Program-made: the position numbers and the translations under genes
Shown: piece after piece, positions 1 to 11,332 of the stretch
Layout: each line of letters opens with the position of its first letter
How positions within the stretch are numbered: the stretch's first letter is position 1
Assembly: GCA_021234155.1 (NCBI GenBank)
Contig: JAJEKV010000140.1
Location: 246,001 to 310,000, forward strand
DNA: 64,000 bases
Reading direction: 5' to 3'
From: Isoetes taiwanensis
Taxonomy: Eukaryota; Streptophyta; Lycopodiopsida; Isoetales; Isoetaceae
The notes under the pieces: model-generated
What the model saw: the letters and a program-made list of their open reading frames with translations, nothing else
Database searches by the model: none
Told to the model about the DNA's origin: nothing

Positions 1-81
1 AAAAGACACAAACTTTTGAAAACGAGATGATATATAACATAAAAACTTCACGAAGAAGCAAAAAATACGTTGAAATATTGG

Positions 82-423
82 CTAGGGATTTTCCTGATCC
101 TCTAGCTGAAGCCTTAAAGTTGCATTCTCGTCCTCCACAGCTTGGAGCTTCTTCTCTATTTCTTCTAGGGCCATGGAAATATTGTGGGCAGTTTCAACTG
201 CCTCGGCCCTGCAGTGATTCGCCTCTTGGTACAAGGCGAAGGTTTCTGTGAGCTCGATGTCTCGCTCATAGAGAAGTCCCCTTGTTCTGTCCACTGCTTC
301 GTTACTCTCAGCCACTAGATGGTTGTTCTCTTCATGAACTTCTTTAAATCTCTTTATCACCACGGCAAGGGTGATGTCCACAGGGAGCTGCCAATTCCTG
401 GCGGAAGATGATGGAGATGCCAT
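82..423 (-). CDS. hypothetical coiled-coil protein (113 aa)
   Basis: The open frame runs from an ATG at 423 to a stop at 82 and encodes about 113 residues. After a short Ser-rich start (MASPSSSARNWQLP) the protein is almost all charged helix. Glu, Lys, Leu and Ala recur at heptad-like spacing from about residue 25 to the end, which suggests a parallel coiled coil. I see no signal peptide, membrane segment or catalytic motif. The frame could start upstream at about 474, but the ATG at 423 gives a cleaner N-terminus. No family is recognised; it may be a gene fragment or a structural protein carried by an element. It stands alone, with no recognisable partner within 1 kb. Confidence 0.35.
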   Translation of the reverse strand: MASPSSSARNWQLPVDITLAVVIKRFKEVHEENNHLVAESNEAVDRTRGLLYERDIELTETFALYQEANHCRAEAVETAHNISMALEEIEKKLQAVEDENATLRLQLEDQENP

Positions 424-1588
424 TGTGAGCAGAAGACAGAAGTAACATCCAACCAATCTTTCTGAAAATCGCAACTCAAAGTGGTCAAGTGCATCAAAAT
501 ATCAGCCAAAAAATGCAAAATGTAGACAATCTTAAACCCTCTTAATTCATTATAAAGAGCAGCAGTATTTTCTTTTGAGGTCTGCGGGAAGAGAAAAAAT
601 GTAGCCATAGTTAACCCATTCAAACGACAGTCCTTCTGGAGTCCCAACAGCAAAAGGCTTTTTCCATCCCAAAATTGGTGTAAACTGGTTTATGGATCAA
701 TATTTCTAATATGTTTTATCATTTTTTAGCGTTCTGCTAAGGGAGAATTCGTCTTCCAGTCACTATATGCACTAGGCTTCTTTTCTTTGAATGTACAGGA
801 ATTTCAACAGGAAGAAGGTGCTTATAAGAAGGATCTTGGTGGCTGCGGTAGAGCTACAGGGACTTTATTGAACAGAATAAACTGGAAAAAAAGGGACATT
901 GTAATATATATTGAATCAGAGCTCAATGGAGCGTACAAGAACACAAGAATTGTAGGCACAAAGCTGAAGGCGGTGAGAATCCAGAGATCTGCTTCCTGTT
1001 TATATAACAGAGACCTTAAAGTCAAAATCTCTAGACTTTGCCATTGGCGACATAAACTTTAAGCAATAAAATATAATGCATTGCCTAGATGTACGCATTA
1101 GTACATCCCCATCGAATCATAGCAAAACTTTACCAAAAAGCGTTAGATATTCACATAGCACATGTTCCTCAATTTGTACCATTGCATCCACGTGATATGT
1201 ACTATCAGATATATCGATACGGTGTTGAATACGAAAGAATAGAGACAGAATTCCGAACACATAAAACAATCTAATATAGTATATAGGACATCTAGCATTG
1301 CATATGCTTGAAAGTATTTCACGATAATTGAAATGGTATTCTATTATGTACATTGCCTTATATGATGTTGCACATATATGATGATTTAATTAATACTTGG
1401 ATGATTGTGTCAGTGCCTTATTTGTATTAATATGGATGTAAATGCTATGAACTGCAAGTGTTAATGGTCTAGCATTCTATAACCTTTGATATAACTGATG
1501 ATGGTCTATCATTGAGTAGCATTGCATCAATAGTTGTACGCGGAATTATGGCCTCTGATGGAACTATTGATGGTCTATCATTGAGAAA
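424..1588. other. intergenic, no gene recognised
   Basis: The stretch is AT-rich. A 91-codon plus-strand frame at 787-1062 shows no family signature. A short phrase, GATGGTCTATCATTGAG, occurs twice (around 1502 and 1568) just before the copia remnant. Confidence 0.4.
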
Positions 1589-1980
1589 GAGGCAATATAT
1601 GTTGTTGCATCTTTGGCGAGCCGAGAACTTGTTTGGTTACGACGTTTGCTAGAGTGCTTAAGACAAGTTCAAGATGGGACGAGTATACTTATGTGTGATA
1701 ATCAAAGTGCTATTGCATTATCAAAACACAAAGTTTTGCATTCAAAATCCCAGAACATTGAGTTACATTATCGTTATGTTAAGCTTGAAGTTGCAAAGCG
1801 CGTACATTGGTTGGAATATTATCCAACTACAGTTATGATTGCAGACATTTTTACTAAGCCTCTAGGTGAAAAGAGACATCAAGATAATGTTAAAGCTCTT
1901 GGTGTCCTTGAGAATAAGGATACATATTACAAAACTGTAACACGGGCTTTTTCCTGTGTGACCACCAAAGGTTATTTTCA
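1589..1980 (+). pseudogene. Ty1/copia RNase H fragment
   Basis: The frame shows the C-terminal RNase H end of copia pol: a block equivalent to VEAEY (here EAIYVVASLASRE), then LVWLRRLL, the conserved MCDNQSAIALSKH and the closing ADIFTKPLGE. Everything upstream (gag, protease, integrase, reverse transcriptase) is missing, so this is a truncated remnant. The frame continues to 2089, but family similarity fades after about 1900, where 3' non-coding sequence would start. I saw no LTR or polypurine tract directly downstream. Copia RNase H removes RNA from the RNA:DNA hybrid during retrotransposition; this copy cannot work alone. Confidence 0.85.
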
Positions 1981-2089
1981 TTCAAATGTGAGACCAAATT
2001 TGCAGATGGGGAGATTATCTACAAGTGATTTTTGCAATTTGGTCTTTTTTCTTTTAAAGACACGACATTTTCTATATCTTATTTGGTGA

Positions 2090-3984
2090 AGGACTAAAGT
2101 CATTGGTAGGGTGTTCGCGTTGGCCTTTATGGGCCTCTACGTAAAGGCAGCCTTTATCGCCTTTCTCCCTTCACTTTTACCTTTTTTAGTATCTTTATTA
2201 TATCTATCATTCATATATACATCATGTTCCTTTTCTGTTTTTTTTTCTATTTTGTTTGATGCCAAAAAAACGTATGCTTGACACCTAGAAAAAGCCGATT
2301 TTAGCATGAGACGTCATGGTTTTCCCTTTCTTGCTCTGCAAGCCCTTATCCCTGGCTCTATGATTTCTTGCTTTGCAAGCAATTCCAGCGTCGCCTAAAC
2401 TTTGTAATCGCATACAAAAGGGCATTGTAGACAATCTGATAGCGGTTTCTTGCATACAAACAATTTCTTAAATTATTTCGACGGGTATGTGGAAGCCTTG
2501 CACTTGCAAGGGGCCGCTGGGGCTCGAAGTGACTCCAACCTGGCTTGGAGCAGGTTTGTGAGTTTCCTTGGGTTCATTCGCAGAGCCGGTTTGTGGGTTT
2601 CAAGGCCTCTTAGAGGTTTGGTAGCAATTCATAACTAGGGCAGTAAAATTAGGCAGCAAGGCACTGGCAGTGGTTTGAGCAACAGAATGAGGAGTTTGGG
2701 CAGGATCAAAAGGAAAAACACGTTGAGAAGAAGGAAAAAATGAGATAGTATGACAGGCAAAATTATACAGTGGAGTAAGGCAGCGGCATTGGGGCAAATG
2801 GGTGCCAGGACTTTGTGACCTTTGCAAATAGGTTTGCTTGGAGACTACCAGAACATGACTGCGGCACAAAGATTAAGCAGAGAACATGGCTTATAATTCT
2901 TCCTTATAGGGTCTACGCAAATTCTGTTTTTATTTATAGGAATCAAACAATTTCGACAGAAGAAATTCCTTTCAAACAGAGCAATCAATTCAAGCACGAT
3001 CAACTAAAATGTTGCGAAATGTGGATGCGTAGAACTCGGCAAAATTTGCTTTAAGAATGCTTCTACGGCTGCAAGCATTTCGAGTGATGTTGGACTGCTA
3101 TGTTCTTCCTATTTTTATTTCTAACCATTGAGCATGGCGAATAGATGTTCTTCCTGTTTTTTTTTTTTTTTTTTTTTCCCAATTCACAATGAAGATAGAA
3201 ACAACAGATGTATTAAATATCCCTTAATACATCTGGCAGGTTCACTCAGATATCTATTTTGTGTTGCTAGAGCTCAAGAACAGGTCCAATAAAGAGTAGC
3301 TGGTAATTTCTGGGGCCTTAAATACTGAATTTAATGAAAGTTTTGGTTGATCACTTAGAAGAGGCGCAATCGTAGAGGTAATTAGGGCTTTCTAGGTCCT
3401 GCTCGTTCTTTTTCCATTTCCTTTTTTTTTTTCCTGCAAAGATTAATGCAAATCAAATTTGCAAGTTGCACAAAGGAGCAGGACAATAATATTTCGAGCT
3501 GTTTTTATGTGAACGATTTGAGATTGATCTATTTCAAGGTGATTTTTATCGCCATGATTTCAAGTAGGTACCCATTTTGGTTTTTTTAAACTTTAGACAA
3601 AGATAGAATGGAACAAAATCCAATTTGACTCAATGTTATGTAATGTATTTGAGCCTCTTGAGAAATTGGATAGGTCATGCTACAGGTACAATTTAATCTC
3701 CTATAACAAATTGCTAAAGAACATTTTGATCCATGTGTCCTAAATGACATTTTCACTTTGTGCAACAGTAACAACCCTAAGGAAACAACATAAACCTTGC
3801 AGGTAAATTGTTTTGAGGTGATACAAATTCGTTACTAAGCAAGCATTGCACTATTAGACCTTGAACATTAAGAGTGGTTCCAACCACACAAGTATGGAAC
3901 GAAAGAAATGTTCGCGGCGGTCTTGACCGCCGCATAAATTTCTTGTATATGTATGTTATGTTCATTGAATAAACTGTCTTGCAT
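2090..3984. other. intergenic, no gene recognised
   Basis: There are only short unsupported frames, a run of about 21 T at 3158-3178 and other T-rich tracts near 3420. It could be retroelement 3' debris, but nothing identifies it. Confidence 0.4.
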
Positions 3985-4102
3985 AGGGGAAAGGAAGCAG
4001 GTGCTCCCCTTCCGCAAAATCGGTAGGGGCCCCGCGACCGGCGGCAGCCGGGAGCGGGTCTGCCGATTCTTGCAGAAGGGGAGCCCCTGCTTCCCTTCCC
4101 CT
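3985..4102. repeat. GC-rich inverted repeat (hairpin)
   Basis: The left arm 3985-4023 (AGGGGAAAGGAAGCAGGTGC onward) is matched with few mismatches by the reverse complement of the right arm 4063-4102. The loop of about 40 bp is very GC-rich. The arms are too imperfect to be recent. A MITE or foldback is the simplest reading. Confidence 0.7.
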
Positions 4103-4540
4103 ACAAAATAGAAGTAGAGAAGCTAGGTTTTGGATCTTTTCTTCCGTTTCACGCTGATTTGAAGATGTCTTAAACAGATTAGGAAGAGATCCGGCAAAAA
4201 TCAGACGTTTTAGAGGTTCTTTGATAGATCCGACGCAAAAACATACATGCCCTGCGAAGATCCTACCCTAAAAGTCTTTGCACTCTAAGATCTGACCCTG
4301 CGAAGCCTTTTCAGCGAAGAATAGCTGAAGAACAGCACAGAACAGGGAAGATCTGGTAGAAATAGCACAGAACAGGGAAGATCTGGTGGAAAAATAGTGT
4401 GAAGTTCTTGCTGAGTAACAGGCGCAGCCAGTCACGCGGAATCGAGGAATCCAACTTCTATTCCGCAATATTGGGCTATGCCACGCGTCATCTCAGGATT
4501 GGGCGCTAGGGAATCAAAGCGACCCTACTTCTATTTTGTA
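4101..4540. repeat. inverted pair CTACAAAATAGAAGTAG flanking about 400 bp
   Basis: CTACAAAATAGAAGTAG at 4101-4117 recurs inverted at 4525-4540. The segment between contains a 34-bp direct duplication (AGAACAGGGAAGATCTGGT near 4338 and 4372). This fits a short non-autonomous DNA element abutting the hairpin at 3985-4102. I see no clear target duplication. Confidence 0.45.
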
Positions 4541-4984
4541 TCGTGGTGCATCTCTTTCTCTCGTATGCTTTCATTCTAAACTAGTATGTTTAACAATCCT
4601 CTACCAACAAAATAACATAATTAAGACATATATAAAGTCTCAAATGGCATCAAGAAATTCTCTACGTACCATAAAGAATACACTTTTGTTTGTTAGGTAC
4701 CTTTTACCTTTTGTATTGCGTTCCCAAATGTTTCTCTCTTTACTTTTTGCATTGAACGTTGGGTCCCATAGATGGATTGGTTGGTGATCTTCTTGTACTA
4801 TATAGGAAAGAAAGGGCTCAAATTTTGAATATAAAGCCATATAGTGGTTGAAGTGCAAATATGGGAGAAGTAGACGTAACATCCTTAGGTGCATCCAGGT
4901 GATCAGGGAGTCCATCAGATGCTCCAACACCTTACACATTTACCAGGGCTACAAATATGCCATTGCCTCACTTGCTTGTCAGGA

Positions 4985-5810
4985 ACTATTGCTATGTGGC
5001 ATGTTTTAGAATCTAAAATGTTAACAATTGAGGCATTCTTGTCGTCAACTATGGACCGAGCCTTCTATGCGGCATGCTTCAGGATCAAGAATGTTAACAA
5101 TTGAATTTCACATCCTTGTCCTCAACTATAGAATGTGCACACTGCTCATAGATTGGAGACCTTGTAGCACATCACCTGGCGAGGATCGAGACTATCAACA
5201 ATTGAATTGAATTTGACATTCTTGTCTTCAACCATGAAATGAGCACTCTGTTTATGAGCACTCTGTTTCTAGATTTAGCCAACATAACTGTTGCTATATG
5301 ATGGCGTGTTTTAGAATCAAAATGCCAAAATTTGAGTTTTACATTCTTGTCCATGAGTTACACAAAGCATAGATTCGCACAGAGAGTTTGACATCTGATT
5401 GCACAAGGAGTTGGATCTGTCTGTCGTTAATATTCATAGAATAGATTGCATAGGGAGTTGGACATCCCTTTGTCCTTATTGTTCATTTATTCAACATTCT
5501 GTGTCCTTCACGTGTCATTGGACATCTTTATGTCCTTGTTCATAGAATAGATTGCACATAGAGTTGGACATCCCTCCGTCCTTAATGTTCATTGATTCAG
5601 CATTTTGACATTTCATTGGACATCTCTATATTCTTAGTGTTCCTTAATGTTCATTGATTCAACATTTTGACATTTCATTGGACATCTCTATATTCTTAGT
5701 GTTAATTTATACAGCATTCTGTGTTCTTCACGTTTCATGGGACATCTGTCTGTCCTCAATGTTCATTTATTCAGCAATAGGTGTTCTACACGTTTCAATA
5801 ATGTCTCAAT
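4985..5810. repeat. two degenerate tandem-repeat blocks
   Basis: In 4985-5350 a unit built on TTAACAATTGA, CATTCTTGTC and TCAACTATGGA recurs about three times at roughly 80-110 bp. In 5390-5810 a unit built on TTGGACATCTCTATATTC and GTTCATTGATTCAACATT recurs several times. One segment near 5610-5650 is repeated almost exactly at 5667-5702. No coding potential is visible. Confidence 0.6.
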
Positions 5811-6082
5811 TACTCAATGTGGGTATAGATTTTGCCAGTACAAAACAATGCAACCACACAATATGTTGACATCTAGGAGACATCATGTTGAGTGTTTCCA
5901 ATGTGTAGGCATTGGAAGACGAAACCATAATTTAAGTGGCACAAAAGCCTTATTGTACATATGTTGTGGGCCAACAATAAGGTTGGATAATTGACTATAA
6001 TAATGATACAGCCCAGGGGCGTGAGGTGGCAGCCTAAGATTGGCCCATAAAATCCCGTGTAAAAAAATGAAGAGGCAGCAGT

Positions 6083-7373
6083 TTACAGGCTTACATGATC
6101 TGCCGGATCAACAGGCTTCCCATGCTGGTTTCGAATTTCGAAGTGTAAATGCGGCCCTGTGGCCCTGCCTGTTTCTCCCACACTGGCTATGCATTGCCCT
6201 CTTCTTACCAATTCCCCTTCCCATGTGTAAATCTCGCTGTTATGCGCATACAGAGTTTTCCAGCCATCTCTGTGCGTGATCTGCACAGAAAATCCAGTCA
6301 AAAATCATCAATTCCTTGTAGATTTCACATATTCAACCAAAAATCCAGTCAAAAATCACCAATTCCATGTAAATTTCACACTATTCAACCACTTTCTAGA
6401 GAGCTCTGTGCATAAAATGATTCGCAACACAGAATATGATGCGTAGTTCATTCGAACAGTGGTAAATGTGTGAATTCTGACATTCAATTAAGAATACCTA
6501 ACTAGCCCTGTGCAATTGAAATACGGGCTTGAACAGAAGAAATTTGGATCATGTTCTTAGCAAACAGGGCAAATTAATCTAATAAAGCAATGAAACAGTG
6601 CAAAAAAAAGGGGCAGAAGAGCACATTACCTCTACCAAATTGCCATATCCACTGGGCTCAAATCCGGCGAATGTAACTCTGCCTGTATCAGCTGCTAAAA
6701 CCGGTTCCCCAGTTGGAGCAGCAAGATCAACTCCATTGTGTTGGCGGCCCCAACGGGGGCCAAATCCGGAGCTCAGTTCCCAAATTTCATCCACAGGTTT
6801 CATAAATCCAGACCACCCAATTGCTGCCCTTTGACAAATCTCCTCTGCTAGAGCTACGGCGAATTCTGGTGGATCTTTCGCCCTTTTTGGCTTCTGGGCT
6901 GCGCCGGATTTGGGCAAATTCCCATACGCCTGGGGAAATCCGGATCCTGCAAAGGCCGAGGCCGTTGTAGATGCTAGAATTGCAGATTTGGAGCCATTTC
7001 TTGTGTCGGAATTTATGCATAATTTCTGAAAAAGGCTTGCCACAAAATGCAGGGGATTTGTTGGGTCGTTTCTTGATTTGGGTCCTGTAGAAACTGCTTG
7101 AAAGAGAGATTCCATAAAGAATGCGGCATTCCGACGGCCTGAATCGAACAAATCTTCGAGCTTAAGAGGCTTAAATTCGGAAACTCTTTTCTTCCCGCAT
7201 AGCTTGCAGGCCTATACCAAGAACAAAAACGAATCAGCTTGATGGGTACTTTGTTTCGATGCAAAGAAAACCCAAATCCTAGACAAAACTTCTATTCTCT
7301 TAAAACAAACATTAAGGGTTTACAGAGATGTAAAGCTTACGTTGCTAGAAAGGGTTTTCCGCTCTACCGCCAT
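6083..7373 (-). CDS. M23-family (LytM/lysostaphin-type) zinc metallopeptidase, 3 exons
   Basis: I read three exons: 7373-7341, 7211-6630 and 6280-6083, all in phase 0 with GT-AG borders, giving about 270 residues. The ATG at 7373 sits in a good context (AGCTATGGCG). The C-terminal half is a clear M23 domain: SSGFGPRWG, then HNGVD (zinc ligands H169 and D173), GYGNLVE joined across the last intron to THRDGWKTLYAHNSE (H218), and GRATGPHLHFEIRN (H249, H251). All metal-binding and catalytic residues are therefore kept. The N-terminal part has a CKLCG motif and an apparently disordered stretch. I see no clear signal or transit peptide. The family cleaves peptidoglycan cross-bridges in bacteria; some relatives lack activity. 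Introns argue against bacterial contamination. The last codons DHVSL overlap a possible GTAAGC donor, so a fourth exon is possible. Its substrate in this plant is unknown; plastid peptidoglycan is one hypothesis. Confidence 0.85.
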
Positions 7374-8439
7374 AGCTGAGCTCGGATTTTGCCGCTGCTA
7401 CATCAAATTGGGGAAGAAATTGGAGAAACGGAACAAGCCGGACTGGATTGGAACCCTAATCTGCATTAAAGACTGCTCGAATGAATGGGTCCATCGCCGG
7501 AACTAGCTTCGCAAGCCACTTCTTTCTAATCTCGTGCCACGATTTATGAAATAACGGTTGGCTACAGCCTGCCAACGGTCTTCTTCTTCTTCCTCAGTAA
7601 ATATTTTACTAAATTTATTTGAATAATTTAATACCTGTCTGCATTTTCTTATTTTACCTTTTTCTTACCATGTGTATGTTCTTACATCCATGCCTTATGA
7701 AATAATTCAATAGTTTAATTCCTTATAGCTGAAGTAATACTTTTTTTTCCCCTTATGGTTTGTTTTTTGTGGCTTTTTTTCGATGCGTGTATCTTCCTTT
7801 GATATGGATTCCTTGGTGGTGCATTATCCACAACAAGCTTATCCCACAACATGACAAATCTGTGTCACAACTCACTCCCCCCAATACCCCTACAAGAAAG
7901 AACAGTGGTGCTGTCTGATTGTAAGAGATGAACCAAACCCAAACAAACGACAACTCCAAATCTTGGGAAATGATATCTCGTGAGCATATAATACGAACAC
8001 GCACATGGGCACTGATGCCTTGTAGTACCAAAAGCATGGTACACAATCTCCAGTGTAAATATAATAATACTCCTCGCCACCAGCGTATTCTCCATGCTTC
8101 TCTTCTGCATGTAATTTCTATGGCCAACCAAGGCTCTTGAGCAATTGGTTTCATAATCTTACTCTATTGTATTTTCTTGTAATCTTGTGTGGCTGAGTTC
8201 CTCAATTGATCTCTCTATCTTTGCTCTCTATTGAAGGACTTACTTGCCCAGTTATGGGAGGACTTTACGTCTCAGTCGTGCCTCATTTGCCTTTAGGTCT
8301 CTTGGAACTACCAAGAATCATGGAGAGACTCGAATTCGGGACCTCCCCAGAGAAATGCTATCTGTTAGAACATATTTGCCGTATCAAACCCCCCCAATCA
8401 ATCTCTTCATCTTACTTTCTAAGACTTTTTTGCCTGCTA
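7374..8439. other. intergenic; upstream region of the M23 gene
   Basis: About 7374-7600 should hold the 5' UTR and promoter of the minus-strand M23 gene, but I see no certain TATA box. Beyond that, frames at 7753-8154 on both strands show no family signature. A stretch at 8220-8390 includes ACTCGAATTCGGGACCTCCC, which loosely recalls a tRNA T-arm, but no tRNA can be folded from it. Confidence 0.4.
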
Positions 8440-8830
8440 ATGTTGTGCGGCATTGTAGACATCACTTTTTAAGAGCCCATAATACTACCTCCAACAATCT
8501 AGAGCTCGCGAGGGCGTACTCCTTGGTGATCCAGCTCAGTAGCGACTGATGTGTTCGCGAGCAGAATTATGGATTGATGTCATGAGAACTGAAGTTTGGC
8601 CACGATTTTCAAGGGATGGAGAGCAAGGATAACCTACCAACCCCTCCTCATCAGTGGATCCTCAATTGGCAAGTTGATCTCGTTGATGTCCCTAGTTGAA
8701 CTAGATCATGCTAGTGCTTCTACTCACCTTGTGGTAGTCCTCCGATTGGTCCAAAAAGATCACAGGCGGGCTTGACTTTGGGGCCAAAATAGGTTTTTGC
8801 CCTCTAGAACTAGGAGCATATTAACAAGTG
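8440..8830 (+). repeat. dispersed repeat, copy 1 (inverted relative to 24690-25150)
   Basis: Several blocks match the reverse complement of 24690-25150 in the same order: CCATAATACTA, TCTAGA, CCAGCTCAGTAG/CTAGCTGAGTAG, ATGGATTGATG, GATCTCGTTGATG, GTTGAACTAGATC and CTAGAACTAGGAGCATA. The copies are diverged. No open frame is shared, so the repeat class is unknown. Confidence 0.6.
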
Positions 8831-9099
8831 CATATTATTCTTCCAGCATGAGGATTTAACAATAAAAGATAGTTCCTTTCCATGATATACAATGAGTGCA
8901 AGCTTAAAAGTTAGATCATTCATCAAGATCATCTATAGATCATATATACAACAAGCAATAACACACTTAAAGATCATTCGGAAGATTCAACACAATCCAA
9001 TACCAATAAATCAAACTCGTAAATAAGTAAAACATTTGTACATTTGAAATTCCTGCTCTATAGAAACCGAGGATTAAAATCATCTGAGGCAGTACCCTT

Positions 9100-9298
9100 G
9101 ATACATGCTTCCTTGGTAAGCTTTGGGATGCTGGGGCTTTTAAACATGTAAAAATTGCAGACTACATGAGCCAGATCAATCCCATGCTTGAGCGGAGCAT
9201 CCAAGGGTACATGCAAACACATTTACCTCTGAAGAAGCACAGACTCATTGCATCCATTTGCAAGGGTGCTCATCGCCTCTGCATTGAAACGGGCAGAT
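9100..9298 (+). pseudogene. LINE ORF2 C-terminal fragment
   Basis: Read in frame it gives LDTCFLGKLWDAGAFKHVK and later HRLIASICKGAHRLCIETGR. This is the same C-terminal segment seen at 11926-12200, 49990-50045 and 63160-63400. It ends abruptly at 9298, where an LTR begins, so the LTR element inserted into a LINE copy. The 5' part is absent. Confidence 0.7.
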
Positions 9299-9615
9299 TG
9301 TTAATTGTGAGTTCTTGGCATACACCATGCAGCAGCAGTCTATGACTACTGGATGCTGCAAAGCTGCCATGCTCATGATCAAGCAAGAGAAACAAATGTG
9401 TACAAAGAGTGAAGGGAATGTGCACCAAATGATGCTCTCCAAATTTGAGATAAAACCTGAATACATCTGAAGAGGCTCTGGTCTAATATAGTGTAGACCA
9501 CAAATCTAAGCCCTACATCTAGCTAAATCTAAACCCTACACTTAAACATGTCAAGTGTAGTCTGCCACCACTGACACCTAGCATGTGCACAATGTTAACC
9601 ACTAGATGGTTAACG
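9299..9615 (-). repeat. LTR, family copy A
   Basis: It begins (plus strand) TGTTAATTGTGAGTTCTTGG and ends GTTAAC, and it matches the LTRs at 39301-39635 and 42610-42942 along its whole length. Read on the minus strand it starts TGTTAACC, directly after a purine-rich stretch (GGGGCAGGCAG), so it is the 3' LTR of a minus-strand element. The partner LTR is not in the window. Confidence 0.75.
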
Positions 9616-10240
9616 CTGCCTGCCCCTAAAAGTTTTAGGCACAAAAATATGTACAGACAAGTCCGACAATTACAACAGGATGCCAAAAATTTAGGGGTGT
9701 AAATGATGGTAATGATTGGTTTGTATCGCCATAAAAAGATCTTTATAAATATGTTGATGATGAAGAAGATCCGAAGGAATGTCGATGCAGCACGGGGATC
9801 ATAGAAACTGGGGCACGAAAAACATGAAGACCATCCCCTTATATCATGGGTAAGCACGACAAAAGCATCCTCTCGGTGGATTCGAGCGTGATTGGAGTGT
9901 GAGCAGGCAGGCGTGGACTGCCATAGCGTGGCATGAGCAAGCGTGAGGGCCATGAGCGTGATAGTAAGAATAAAGCATGCATGAGTTGACGGCGTGGGTG
10001 TCATGGGCAAGCGTGAGCAAGCGCAGGCTTGCATGGGCGGAAAGTACACAGTGTGGCCTTGCGTGAGCACACGTGGGCATGGCCCGTGAAGTGTGGCCGT
10101 GGCTCGTGGGCGTAGGCATCATGGCCATAAATATAACACGGTGTCAGGATTAGCGTGGCCAATGAGCAAAGAGGACGTGGCCCATTGCGTGACCCGTTAT
10201 CGACCAAAATTCTTCAATAGGCTGGCATGAACACGAGCCC
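9616..10240 (-). mobile_element. internal 3' part of the LTR element, with a GCGTG-rich block
   Basis: It is collinear with 39636-40340: a PPT-like tract, then GACAAGTCCGACAATTACAA, then GGGGTGTAAATGATGGTAAT, then a block (about 9870-10205) of degenerate GCGTGAGCATGG-like repeats. Frames through that block on the minus strand read His/Ala/Cys-rich and look non-coding. At about 10215-10255 the sequence changes into copia gag, which marks a truncation or recombination junction. Confidence 0.6.
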
Positions 10241-11301
10241 TAAAATGTTTGAGAGACTCAAGACTTTTTGCTGTTCTGTTAGGAGGACACCTGCCCCTTC
10301 AAGGTCTGCTACAAGATTGTCAAATTTAGCAAAGAACTCAATCAAGTCACCTTGTTCTCTAACTCTTAGTTTCCTCATCTCCTTATCTAAGATATCAATT
10401 TGCGAAGAGGCCTTCTTTTCAAAAAAATTCAGCAAGCACTTCTATATCTCATGAGGACTCTTACCTCTAAATTTTCGTAGAATAGACGGGGCAACTTACT
10501 TGTTAAGATTGTATAAGCTTCCTTGATCTTAGCTGCATCTCCACTAGCCCTTATCACACTAGTACTAATGGTTGCAGTACTATCAGTTTCCTTTGCTGCA
10601 ATTGTACCTTCAGTAGCATTGCTCCAGAAACATGAGAATCAATATTATTTTCACTTACAATTTCCTGTAAGCAGTGTGAGAAATTCAACTTATTTATTGT
10701 ATTTCTTATGACATGCTTTTTAAAATTGAATGTGTCAATTGACACACTTCCAAATTTTTTATGTCTCATTTGACGCGTTGTGAACACCATTAACACACTT
10801 TTTTTGCTGTTATCAAATGAAAAAAATAATTTGAAATTCTACAACAAAAAAATTACAATATGAATTTTGCTATGAAAGATAAGTTTATATAAATATAAGG
10901 AAAATGAAAAAATCTATTGAATATTAATTCTTCTTGCATTATTAAGTATACACATACATTAAGCCTTGTACAAACAACTCTTGTGTATTTGGGGCTCTAA
11001 TGTTTTTTTGACACACTTAATATTCTTAAGTGTCAAATGACACATTTAAAAATTTTTAAAGTCTCTTTTGACGCATTTTATCAAACTATAAATTCTCTTT
11101 TGACACATTTTCTCTACGGAAGATGTCTCTTTGACACATTTTTTTGCTTTTGACACCCTCTGGGGTGTCAAATTCCCACACTGCCTGTAAGTTTTCGTTC
11201 TCCAGGACATTTTTAATTTGCTCCTTTCAAACTTGAAAATCTGGACCTCCTTGGTAGATTTTAATTTCATTCAACAAGGAAGCGCCAAACCTGCTAGACA
11301 T
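10240..11301 (-). pseudogene. Ty1/copia gag, disrupted by a hAT insertion
   Basis: Gag begins at an ATG (11301-11299) just downstream of the primer binding site, with MSSRFGASLLNEIKIYQGG. A frameshift or stop follows within about 25 codons. After the inserted element at 10672-11183, the frame resumes with LQEIVSENNIDSHV and, in another frame, EMRKLRVREQGDLIEFFAKF and NLVADLEGAGVLLTEQQKV, which are typical of plant copia gag (UBN2-type). The end at about 10250 runs into an unrelated LTR element; protease, integrase and RT are lost. With several frame breaks it cannot make Gag. Confidence 0.8.
10672..11183. mobile_element. non-autonomous hAT-like element (512 bp)
   Basis: The termini are inverted repeats: CAGTGTGAGAAATTCAAC on the left and, read inward, CAGTGTGGGAATTTGAC on the right. 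The 8-bp duplication CCTGTAAG lies on each side (10664-10671 and 11184-11191). This is the hallmark of hAT transposons. The interior is AT-rich with many TTTGACACATT-like copies in both orientations, as expected of subterminal transposase-binding repeats. It contains no transposase frame. Confidence 0.9.
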
Positions 11302-11316
11302 GGTGAAATAGATGTG

Positions 11317-11332
11317 CTGGCTCTGATATCAC
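11317..11332 (-). promoter_or_regulatory. retrotransposon primer binding site (initiator Met tRNA)
   Basis: Directly after the LTR end the minus strand reads TGATATCAGAGCCAG. This matches the plant initiator-methionine tRNA complement TGGTATCAGAGCCAG except for one base, and is the usual copia primer site. Confidence 0.85.

Noticed and set aside
82-250. Plus-strand ORF at 27-251
   Set aside because: It is an opposite-strand shadow of the coiled-coil frame, with no supporting features.
8310-8350. tRNA or SINE B-box candidate (ATTCGAGTC on the minus strand)
   Set aside because: There is no A box at the right distance, no cloverleaf and no poly-A tail or target duplication.
9844-10207. His/Ala/Cys-rich ORFs on the minus strand
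   Set aside because: They come from the GCGTG-rich repeat block and have no conserved pattern. Three frames overlap.
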